From positions 1 through 64,000 of the forward strand of contig JACRDT010000021.1 in the NCBI GenBank assembly GCA_016212795.1: a stretch of DNA of 64,000 nucleotides, given 5' to 3'. The notes beneath the pieces are model-generated. The model saw only the letters and a list, made by a program, of their open reading frames with translations, was not told the origin of the DNA and did no database searches. The position numbers were made by a program, and so were the translations under genes. The DNA is from Elusimicrobiota bacterium. GTDB lineage: Bacteria > Elusimicrobiota > Elusimicrobia > UBA1565 > UBA9628. Below, one piece after another: positions 8,294 to 16,053 of this stretch (position 1 is its first letter; each line of letters starts with the position of its first letter).

Positions 8294-10171
8294 TCATTTG
8301 GCCCTCCCGCGCAGTTCCGGCACGGCCAGGCCCTTCTCGCGGATTGCGCGCCAGAGGTTCTTCCGCCTCCAGTGGACCGCCGCCCACTCGCCCAGGAGCC
8401 TCCCGCAGGCATCGGAGTCGATCTCCGAAAGGGCGCATAGCCAGTCGGCGCAGCGCTTGTAGTCAGAGCAGGCGGAGCCCGGGTCCGGTACGAAGCGCGG
8501 CAAATTGCGCTTCCAGAAGGCCACAAGCTCGGGAATCAGGGCCGCGGCCCCAAGGCGGGAGAGCCAACCGCGTCTGGATGCCAGAAGGGAGCCGTCCTTC
8601 GTCCACCCGTAGCCCAAAACCAGCGCGAGGGAAGGGGAGACCGGCTTGAGCCAAGCGCCGCTTTCCAAGTCGAGGCTCAGCCGGGCCAGGTCGTTCAAGG
8701 CGCGGTGGAGCGACTCCCGGGTCGATCCGGCTTCCTTGAGCCAGCGGCGGATTTTCTCGTGGAACTCGGCCGCGCCGCCATCTCCTTGCCGAGCCGCGTC
8801 CGCAAGGTCGTGGACCCAGGAACGGCCCGCCCGGGGTTCCTGAAAGGGGGCGAACCGGTCCCGGTCGAGGTCGAAGCGGTCGACGCTCCTCTGCGCCACC
8901 AGGGCGCGCCATTCATCGAAGAGGCGGTCCCGCATGGCGTCGAAACGAGGAGATGGGACGCGGCCGAACGCGGCGAGCGCCTTGTCCCAGTTCCTCCAGC
9001 TGGAGAGGAGCGCGGACTGCAGCCGGATCGCTTCGGCCGAATCCTCCCGCCCCAGGGCGGTCGCGGCCCGCATCCAGGCTTCGAGCAGTTGCTTGAAGCG
9101 GTCGTCCGGCTCCTCATCGGTCGGGCCGCCGCCGTGGGGCGCAAGCAGCGACTCCCGCGGGTCCCACTTTGTCCCGTCGCGAAGGGACAGGAAGGAGGTC
9201 GCGGCCTCGGCGCAGACCTGGAAGACATCTTCATGCGCCTTCTTGCGCGCCAGTTCATTGACCACAGGGGAGGCCAAAGACCAGTCCTGGCCGATCCTGG
9301 CGCGACAGGTCTCCAGATACCCGGAGCGGTCCTGCCCGCGGCATAGGTCCTTGTAGATGCGAAACCAGTTGGAATGGGCCGAGTCCAGGACCCGTTTCCA
9401 CCGGTCCTCGCCGCGATTCCTGCGAATCCCCTCCAGGACCTCTCTCTTGGCCTCCCGCGCGAGCCCGCGCACGAAGGCGGCCACGGCCTTCTCGTCCAAT
9501 GCCAAGCCATGGTTGGACGCCTCCAGACCGCGCAGCTTGTCGATCAAGTCGAAGGCGGTCTTGCCTTCGCGCTGCGCCGTCCGCCGCTCCCACTCGATGA
9601 GGCAGCCGGTCGCCTTGGGTCCGAGGCCGAAGGATTCGCCGTCGAAAGGGGACATCCAGTCGGGCAAAGAGGAGGCGATCTCGTCTACGCTTTCTGCGAC
9701 CGCGTCCGCGAAGCTGAAATCGGAGTCCAGGTCCTCGTCGAAGACCCGCGGCAGGAGCTTGCTCATCCGGCCGGCGATGGGCTCCATATCCCCTGTCACG
9801 GAAAGCGGATCGAAATAGGGTTGCTCCCAATGGTACTCATGGATGACGTACTCTCCCTCCTCGTCGCAGGCCTCGCTGATCCGGCCGTTCCAGTCCCCCC
9901 AAGCCCGCTCCCACTCCTGGAGGACCTTGGCCGAGCCCGGCAGTGGAGGGGATTTCTTGTCGGCTGAGCGCAAGGCGCGGCGCAGGGCCGAGCCGGTATC
10001 CGGGCCCAGCTTGCCCGCGAGACGCTCGACCCCCTCGCGGCCGAGCGTGGACAAGGCCCCGGCAAGCACGCGCTGGATCTCCTCCTCGGAAAGCCCGGCC
10101 GAAAGCCGGTCGAGGACCTCACTCTCGGTCCGACCGCGAGGCTTCGCGGCACGCTTGGTCTTGGCCTCCAT
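8294..10171 (-). CDS. Large hypothetical protein, helix-rich
   Basis: I do not recognise this 625-residue protein. It begins with a basic segment (MEAKTKRAAKPRGR). The remainder is charged and helical with many Trp residues (for example EWERAWGDWNG, SALLSSWRNWDKAL), suggesting a helical-repeat scaffold. There is no signal peptide, membrane span or catalytic motif visible. The start at 10171 is chosen over 10198 because a GAGG site stands before it. Its 5' end abuts the truncated ATPase on the other strand, so its arrival may have removed that gene's beginning. Placement between tRNA fragments B and C suggests mobile cargo. Confidence 0.7.
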   Translation of the reverse strand: MEAKTKRAAKPRGRTESEVLDRLSAGLSEEEIQRVLAGALSTLGREGVERLAGKLGPDTGSALRRALRSADKKSPPLPGSAKVLQEWERAWGDWNGRISEACDEEGEYVIHEYHWEQPYFDPLSVTGDMEPIAGRMSKLLPRVFDEDLDSDFSFADAVAESVDEIASSLPDWMSPFDGESFGLGPKATGCLIEWERRTAQREGKTAFDLIDKLRGLEASNHGLALDEKAVAAFVRGLAREAKREVLEGIRRNRGEDRWKRVLDSAHSNWFRIYKDLCRGQDRSGYLETCRARIGQDWSLASPVVNELARKKAHEDVFQVCAEAATSFLSLRDGTKWDPRESLLAPHGGGPTDEEPDDRFKQLLEAWMRAATALGREDSAEAIRLQSALLSSWRNWDKALAAFGRVPSPRFDAMRDRLFDEWRALVAQRSVDRFDLDRDRFAPFQEPRAGRSWVHDLADAARQGDGGAAEFHEKIRRWLKEAGSTRESLHRALNDLARLSLDLESGAWLKPVSPSLALVLGYGWTKDGSLLASRRGWLSRLGAAALIPELVAFWKRNLPRFVPDPGSACSDYKRCADWLCALSEIDSDACGRLLGEWAAVHWRRKNLWRAIREKGLAVPELRGRAK

Positions 10172-10202
10172 TTCGCACCTCACTTCGCGCTCAGGCATCT
10201 TG

Positions 10203-11414
10203 AGGAATCGCGGGGTCTTGCAAGCGCTTCAGCTCAAGCAATTCTCGGAGGCGCTGGCGGAACACTTCCAAGACGGGCTTCTCAAGACCAATCCCTTCAC
10301 GAGATGGGACGCCTTCTTCACCTACCTGGCCGACAAGGCCAAGGAACGCATCGTCATCGCCCTCGACGAGTTCCCCTATCTTGTCCAATCCAACCGCTCC
10401 CTTCCCTCCTTGCTCCAGTACCACTGGGACCAAAAGCTCCGAAAGACCAAGGTCTTCCTGATCCTGTGCGGGTCGAGCATCGGGATGATGGAGAACCTGA
10501 TGGGATCAAAGTCTCCTCTCTACGGCCGCAGGACCTCGCAGCTGCTCCTCAAGCCCCTGAAGTTCGCGGACGCCCTCCCGCACCTGGGGCACGCACGCCA
10601 GGCCGTGGAGGCCTATGCGGTTTTCGGGGGCACGCCGGCCTATCTCGTGGAATACGACCGGCGCAAAGACCTCTGGAGCAACATCCGGGAGAAGATCCTG
10701 AGTCCGGAGCGCTCCCTTTTCCGGGATGCGGAATTCGTCCTGCGCCAGGAGGTTCGCGAGCCGCGGTCCTATTTCTCCATCCTGGAATCCATCGCCAAGG
10801 GAAACACCAGGATCGGACATATCATCAACGATACGGGGCTGGACAAAGGCGTGGTGGTGAAGTACCTCGGGGTCTTGATCGACCTCCACCTGGTCCAGCG
10901 CGGGGTCCCGGTCACCGAGAAGAGCCCCGCGAAATCCCGCAAGGGGCTATACCGCCTATCGGACAACTTCTTCCGGTTCTGGTTCCGGTTCGTCTATCCG
11001 AACCTCCAGACCATCGAGGAGGGCCGCCAGGACCGGCTCGTGGACACGGTCATCCGCCCGCGCATGGATGCGTTCACGGGCCCGATCTTCGAGGCCGTCG
11101 CCCGCGAGGCCCTGCAAGCGATGGACAAGATCGGGCAGCTCCCCTTCCGGCTCGAAAAACTCGGGCGCTGGTGGGACAAGGACGCCGAGATAGACCTCAT
11201 CGGCATGGGCGGGAAAGAAAACCTCTTCTGCGAGGTCAAGTGGAGCGATGGCGTGGATGCCTCAGAGGTGGTCCACAAGCTTCAGCAGAGCGCCGCAGTG
11301 ACCGGCCTAAGCGGCAAGCCCCATTTCTGCCTGATCGCCAGAAGCTTCAAGCGGGATGCGCCGGGAATCCTCCAGTTGGACTTGAAGAAGTTGGAAAAAC
11401 TGTTTTCCGCCTGA
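10203..11414 (+). pseudogene. 5'-truncated archaeal-type ATPase (AAA plus DUF234-like)
   Basis: The frame shows the middle and end of an archaeal-ATPase-family protein: Walker B IVIALDEFPYL, sensor-like KVFLILCGSSIGMME, a winged-helix stretch (YFSILESIAKGNTRIGHI) and a C-terminal nuclease-like domain (KDAEIDLI, FCEVKWS). The N-terminal Walker A segment normally about 40-50 residues upstream is absent, and upstream bases belong to the opposite-strand gene. Without Walker A it cannot bind ATP normally, so it is called a pseudogene. Use of an internal start to give a shortened protein cannot be excluded. Confidence 0.75.
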
Positions 11415-11511
11415 TCCCCCCGCCAGCCAGACTGCCCGCACGATAGAATGTCCGCCGGACTCGCGGGAGGGCTCAAGATTCCTACAATACAATCGTCGGC
11501 TGGAGGAGCCA

Positions 11512-12741
11512 TTGAACAAGCGCTACGACCTCGCCATCATCGGTGGGGGCGCGTCGGGGCTGGTCGCGGCGATCGCCGCGGCACGACGGAGGCGGCGCGT
11601 CGTCCTGTGCGAGAAGATGTCCACCCCGGGGTTGAAGCTGCTCGCCTCCGGCGGCCAGCGCTGCAACCTGACGAACACGCTCTCCCCCGAGGCATTCATG
11701 GAGCGTTTCGGGCGCGAAGGCCGCTTCATGGGGCCGGCGCTCGCGGAGCTCGGCGGCGAGAAGCTGCGGAGCTTCTTCCACGAGCTTGGCATCGAGACCG
11801 ACATCAGCGACGGTTTCCGCGTTTGGCCGGCGACGCGGCGGTCGGAGACGGTGCTGGCGGGACTCCTCGCGGAGGCAAGACGGCTCGGCGTACGCGTCGA
11901 GCTGCGCTGCGAGGCGCGCGAGGTGCTCTTCGCCGACGACTGTTTCCAGCTGGCCTGTGAAGCCGGCATGATCGCGGCGACGGAGCTGATCCTCGCCACC
12001 GGCGGCCTGACCTGTCCGCGGCTCGGAACCACGGGCGACGGCTACAAGTTCGCCCGCGCGTTCGGTCACCGCGTGAAGCCCTGCTATCCGGGAGGGGTGC
12101 CCCTCTTGACCCGCGAGAGGTGGCCCGGCCGCTGCACGGCGCACACGATCGGCAAGGCTGTCGTGCGGTTCGCCGCCGGCGGGCGGAAGATGCTCGCCCG
12201 GACCGGCGACGTGATCTTCACCGAGCGCGGGATCGCCGGGCCGGTGATCCTCGACCTGTCCCGCGAGATCTCCCCGCTCCTCGAGAAGCACGGAACGGTC
12301 TCGCTGCGGCTGAACCTCGGCCGCGGAAGGAACCGGGAGGACTGGCAGGCGATCTTCAAGGAATGGCGGCAGGGGAGCGGCGGCATCGTGCGGGAGCGCC
12401 TTGCGGAGCACTTTCCGCCGCCTCTCGCGGAGGTTCTCTGCGAGCTGGCCGGGCTTGAGGCGCAGACCGCGGTCCACGCGCTCGGCGGCGAGCCGCGCGA
12501 TAGGCTGATCGGCATCCTGGTCGAGACGCCGCTGACCGTCGTCGACACCGCAGGCTATGACCAGGCCTTCATCACTCGCGGCGGCGTCTCCCTGAAGGAA
12601 GTCGATCCGAACACCTTGGAGAGCCGGCTGCGCCCCGGCCTTTACCTCTGCGGCGAACTCCTCGACCTCGATGGACCTTGCGGGGGATTCAACCTGCAGT
12701 GGGCGTTTGCCAGCGGGTACCTCGCAGGGCTCGGCAAATAG
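11512..12741 (+). CDS. BaiN/HI0933-family FAD-dependent oxidoreductase
   Basis: The 409-residue product opens with a Rossmann dinucleotide motif (IIGGGASG, residues 9-16), has the family sequence SGGQRCNLTN, a GLTCPRLGTTGDG flavin loop, and ends with the second FAD contact GELLDLDGPCGGFNLQWA. The family (YhiN/HI0933) is a conserved flavoprotein of uncertain substrate. A relative, BaiN, takes part in bile-acid reduction. The start is TTG: a GGAGG site lies five bases upstream and no ATG is available nearby. The gene is complete and lies between tRNA fragments B and C with no obvious operon partner. Confidence 0.9.
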   Translation: MNKRYDLAIIGGGASGLVAAIAAARRRRRVVLCEKMSTPGLKLLASGGQRCNLTNTLSPEAFMERFGREGRFMGPALAELGGEKLRSFFHELGIETDISDGFRVWPATRRSETVLAGLLAEARRLGVRVELRCEAREVLFADDCFQLACEAGMIAATELILATGGLTCPRLGTTGDGYKFARAFGHRVKPCYPGGVPLLTRERWPGRCTAHTIGKAVVRFAAGGRKMLARTGDVIFTERGIAGPVILDLSREISPLLEKHGTVSLRLNLGRGRNREDWQAIFKEWRQGSGGIVRERLAEHFPPPLAEVLCELAGLEAQTAVHALGGEPRDRLIGILVETPLTVVDTAGYDQAFITRGGVSLKEVDPNTLESRLRPGLYLCGELLDLDGPCGGFNLQWAFASGYLAGLGK

Positions 12742-12816
12742 CCGGGCTGACTCACGATTACCGCCGACGATATCGCCTGGAACCGGGCTTATGGTTCCCA
12801 CGACTGGCAGAGAGCA

Positions 12817-12832
12817 TACAAGGCGGTTGCTC
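12817..12832 (-). pseudogene. tRNA-Thr fragment C (short)
   Basis: Sixteen bases (leftward GAGCAACCGCCTTGTA) match the end of the D-arm, the anticodon stem and the loop of the same tRNA as at 8122-8158. On its own this would be weak. It counts because it ends at the same anticodon-loop position and on the same strand as the other copies. Confidence 0.4.
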
Positions 12833-12913
12833 ACTCGCCAACCCATGTTGACAGCCGCAACCATTCCCCCGGCGCGATTTCGGGCGGCTCCGCTGCGGCT
12901 GACAGCCGGCGGG

Positions 12914-13213
12914 CTATCCCGCCGCGAGCACGCGCCGGACTTGCCGACGCACCCAGTCGGCGAACGATTCCCGGGCGGCGCGCGGGTCGGTCGAGGCGAA
13001 GGGACCCATGCCGGCGACTTGGCCGCGGATGTATTCCTCGCCTGCGATGCCCTCGCGGTACACGCCGGTCTCATCCCCGTCGCCAAGGTCGAGGCAGGCT
13101 CGGCACGCGCCGTCGCGGTAGAGGCCGAAGTGGGCAAGATGGCCGCTCGGGTGGAACGTCGCGCGCGCCCCGAGCTCAACGTGGTTCGGCGGCAGGAAGC
13201 TCGAGTCGATCAT
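12914..13213 (-). CDS. Small hypothetical protein
   Basis: A 99-residue frame begins MIDSSFLPPNHVELGARATF and has two cysteines in GACRACLDLGDGDE. It ends in an amphipathic helix (FADWVRRQVRRVLAAG). I cannot place it in a family. It stands alone between tRNA fragments C and D. Codon use and composition look protein-like, but no strong ribosome site supports it, so it is tentative. Confidence 0.45.
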   Translation of the reverse strand: MIDSSFLPPNHVELGARATFHPSGHLAHFGLYRDGACRACLDLGDGDETGVYREGIAGEEYIRGQVAGMGPFASTDPRAARESFADWVRRQVRRVLAAG

Positions 13214-13292
13214 AGGGGCGTGAGCGATAGGATATCGTACAACAACCGATCGCCGTCATGATCATCTGGCTGCGCCCCTGACCACGGAGGCG

Positions 13293-13328
13293 TTGCAGGG
13301 CGGTTGCTCCACCACTGGGCTACGGCGG
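13293..13328 (-). pseudogene. Degenerate tRNA 5' half, fragment D
   Basis: Read leftward, this copy resembles the tRNA-Thr 5' half of fragment B (TAGCCCAG, GGTGGAGCAACCGC) but with several changes. The anticodon loop reads CCTGCAA instead of CTTGTAA, breaking the invariant U33. It again ends at the anticodon loop. The stop codon of a small gene lies inside it. Confidence 0.5.
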
Positions 13329-13439
13329 TGCCAGACTCAGCACAAGGAAATCGGCCATGGCCTGGTCGAAGTTCAGGCCCCTCGAAACCAACGTATTCTC
13401 GAGCGCGTACGCGTTCCATTCATCGAAGATAGCGTTCAT
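13320..13439 (-). CDS. Small protein (39 residues)
   Basis: An AGGA site seven bases upstream precedes ATG at 13439. The 39-residue product begins MNAIFDEWNAYALENTLVSR and ends LSLAPP. Its last codons and TAG stop overlap tRNA fragment D. It may be the start of a longer gene cut by the integration that brought the fragment. The acidic, helix-forming composition is protein-like. No family is recognised. Confidence 0.4.
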   Translation of the reverse strand: MNAIFDEWNAYALENTLVSRGLNFDQAMADFLVLSLAPP

Positions 13440-13598
13440 GGCGATTCCTGGCCCGGGTCAATTGTGCTCACAAGGAACAGCATATCATCATTTTGGTTCC
13501 CTCGGTTTCCACCCGATCGTCATGGAAGCGCCCTCAACCGACGGAACCTCACTCCGACATCAGGCTTAACCCCCCTGGCAAAAAGCAGGCCGACAGTA

Positions 13599-13604
13599 TA
13601 TCCT
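13599..13604 (+). promoter_or_regulatory. -10 box of the HGT-domain protein gene
   Basis: TATCCT ends six bases before the ATG at 13611, and no ribosome site is present, so the mRNA is probably leaderless. The -35 region 17 bases upstream (TGGCAA) is weak. Confidence 0.45.
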
Positions 13605-13610
13605 TAGAGC

Positions 13611-15947
13611 ATGTCCCCGCGGCTGCTGGCCCTGCTGCTGGCTTTGGCCCCTCTCGCCCCCATGGCGAGCGCGGCGGGCAGCCGCTCCGGCAAGGCCGCC
13701 AAAGCAACCTCCGGATCGCCCGGCGTCGAACCCCTCGGCGGCTCCCTGCAGTCCGTAGGCGCGTCGGTGCTGGCCACCCTCACCCCGACCCTCACCGGCA
13801 CGCTCTCCCCTCCCTCCCTCTCCCCCGTCCCCGGCCTCGCGGCGCCCATCCCGGCTCTGCCGCTCTCCGCGCCCTCGATATCGGACCTTTCCCCGGCCGC
13901 CGCGCCCATGCTCCCGGCCGCGCCGCCGGCCCAGCCCTCCGAAACCCAGGATCCTGTCTCGGCGCCCCCCGCGGCACCCGAGGTCCGCAAGGACTCCCTT
14001 CTCGAACGCGCCCGGAACTGGCTCTTCCCGCCCCAGCTCTCTGGCTCCTACTCCTTGGGCTCGGCCGACGCCTTCTTCCACGGCACCAGCCTGGCGCGCA
14101 TCGAGGAAGCGGCGGAGACCGGCGGCGTCCTGAGCGCCCAGCGCACCTACTTATCCGATGAGCCTGGCTTCTCCCACGGCTACGCCCGCGCCAGCGCCCG
14201 GCGCACGGGCACGCCCGGCGTGGTCCTCCAGTTCTCGGCCGACGCCGTCGCGGGAAAGCTCGCGGCCGGGCATTACTCCCCGGTCGTCCAGGCCGGCCAT
14301 GGCATGCCCACGCAGCTCGCCCGGTTCTCGATGGCGCTCGGTGACATCCCGCTCTCCGGCCTCACCCCGGCCTCCAAGGAGGCCCTGCTGGCCCATTACG
14401 CGCTGGCCCGCGACCTCGCCCCCGGCGACGCCGCGGCCGCCTCCAAGCTCGCCTCCGTCGCCCGGGCGCTCGGCGCCGCCGTTCCAGCCCCCAGGCCCCT
14501 GAGGGGGCTGGCGGACCTCGAGCCCGGGCACCGCGTCCTGATCCCGGAGGGGAGCTCCGGCCGCGAGGCGCTCTACGCCGGCCTCTCGGACGGCAAGGTC
14601 ATCCTCGTCGAAGCCCGGGGCGGGGCCTGGCTCAAGCCCCGGCGGGTTGAGGCCGAGGGCTTCAAGGCGGTCGTCGACATCGGGCCGGCCCCGGCCGAGA
14701 CCTTGGCCGCCGTGGGCAAGCTCCACAAGATAGACTGGTCGGGAGGCTCGCAGGCCGAGCGCCTCGACCTGCGCTTCGCCGCCCGCGGCCTCTGGGCCAA
14801 GGTCGCCCCGGACGCGGCCGCGGAGATCATCGGCCTGCGGGCCCGCAAGCTCTCCAAGGCCGCGCTCAAGGCGTACGTCCGCGCGGAGGTCGAGGCCGCC
14901 TTCGAGCGCGTGAAGGCGGCCCGCGGGGTCGGCAACATCGGGCTCCACTTCAACCTGCACGGGGGGACGCGCCGCGGCTACGTCGGCGCCGGCATCCGGG
15001 CGTCCAAGGGCGACATCGCCCTGCGCCACTCCACGCACGGGGACCCCAACGACAAGGTCTACTTCTTCCAGACCGCCGCGCACTCGCCCTACGAGGCCCT
15101 CGACGCGTCCAACGGCGAGATACTGCTGTTGCCCTCGCGCATGGGCAGCGTCCTCAACGTCTTCGACCTGGACGCTCCCGAGCTGGCCTCGGCGCGCGCC
15201 GACGGCCGCATCCGGGGCTCGAGCGCGATCTCCATGGATTTCCACGGCATGCCCGGCGTGCCGTACTCGGCCTACCTCGCCCCGCCCATGACGGTCTTCA
15301 CGGCTACGGCCAAGAGGCTCGGCCTGCGGAGCCTCAGCCGCGACGAGGAGACCCTGGCGACCGCCCGATTCCTGGAAGCCGCCCTGACCGAGGGCGGCGC
15401 CGACATCCCCGGCAAAGCCGCGGCCTCCGGATCGGCCGCCGCCCGGGGCGCCGCCGCCCGCGCGGCCGCGGCCGCGGACGCCGAGCCCGACATCCCGCCG
15501 CGCTTCAAGCTCGTCGACAACGACTACTACTATCACGGGACCACGCTCGCGGACCTCGAGCGCGTCGTCGAATCCGGCGGCGAGATGGCGCCGGAGGTCT
15601 CGATGTACTCCCAGCGCGCCGGCGATTCCGTGGGCTACGCGGCCGAGCGCAAGCGCAAGCTCGGCCGCCCGGACAACCCCGCCGTGCTCCTGCAGTTCGG
15701 CTTCCGGGACCTCTCGCCCCTGGTCAGCGGCAAGGCCTTCGCCCCCGCGCTCGCCATGACCGACCGCGGCATGCCGCCGGTCCACGCCGCCTACGTCGCG
15801 GCGGAGAAGCCCGTCCCCCTGGCCTTGATGACGGCGCAGTCCAAGGAATCCATCCTCGTCTGGCTGAGGGCGAAGGCCGCGCGCCGTCCCGACGAGCCAC
15901 GCTGGGCCCGGCTCGCCGAGCGCCTCGAGGCCGCGCTCCACCGCTGA
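13611..15947 (+). CDS. Secreted protein with duplicated HGT-motif (ADP-ribosyltransferase-like) domains
   Basis: The 778-residue product has a clear signal peptide (LLALLLALAPLAPMASA) and then about 100 residues rich in Pro, Leu, Ser and Ala. Two related segments follow, one starting near residue 155 (FFHGTSLARIEEAAETGG) and one near 640 (YYHGTTLADLERVVESGG). Each continues to a GYA motif and a VVLQF/VLLQF strand. The HGT opening resembles the NAD-binding His of Tpt1/PARP-like folds, but a complete catalytic set is not proven. The middle 300 residues are unique, with paired GIRASKGDIALRHSTHGD and DFHGMPGVPYSAYLAPP. An Ala-rich linker separates the last domain. Export is confident. Enzymatic function is inference. 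Confidence 0.8.
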   Translation: MSPRLLALLLALAPLAPMASAAGSRSGKAAKATSGSPGVEPLGGSLQSVGASVLATLTPTLTGTLSPPSLSPVPGLAAPIPALPLSAPSISDLSPAAAPMLPAAPPAQPSETQDPVSAPPAAPEVRKDSLLERARNWLFPPQLSGSYSLGSADAFFHGTSLARIEEAAETGGVLSAQRTYLSDEPGFSHGYARASARRTGTPGVVLQFSADAVAGKLAAGHYSPVVQAGHGMPTQLARFSMALGDIPLSGLTPASKEALLAHYALARDLAPGDAAAASKLASVARALGAAVPAPRPLRGLADLEPGHRVLIPEGSSGREALYAGLSDGKVILVEARGGAWLKPRRVEAEGFKAVVDIGPAPAETLAAVGKLHKIDWSGGSQAERLDLRFAARGLWAKVAPDAAAEIIGLRARKLSKAALKAYVRAEVEAAFERVKAARGVGNIGLHFNLHGGTRRGYVGAGIRASKGDIALRHSTHGDPNDKVYFFQTAAHSPYEALDASNGEILLLPSRMGSVLNVFDLDAPELASARADGRIRGSSAISMDFHGMPGVPYSAYLAPPMTVFTATAKRLGLRSLSRDEETLATARFLEAALTEGGADIPGKAAASGSAAARGAAARAAAAADAEPDIPPRFKLVDNDYYYHGTTLADLERVVESGGEMAPEVSMYSQRAGDSVGYAAERKRKLGRPDNPAVLLQFGFRDLSPLVSGKAFAPALAMTDRGMPPVHAAYVAAEKPVPLALMTAQSKESILVWLRAKAARRPDEPRWARLAERLEAALHR

Positions 15948-16040
15948 GCCGCTGCTTGCCGGATGGAACCTTTCCCGGCCCACGCTCGTATATCATGGCA
16001 TGGAGCCTCCGCGCCCGCAAGGCGCCGCGAACGCATTTGC

Positions 16041-16046
16041 TATCAT
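16041..16046 (+). promoter_or_regulatory. Extended -10 box of the PLD/P-loop gene
   Basis: TGC-TATCAT is an extended -10 motif ending seven bases before ATG 16054. No ribosome site is seen, again pointing to a leaderless mRNA. Confidence 0.4.
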
Positions 16047-16053
16047 CACGCCG

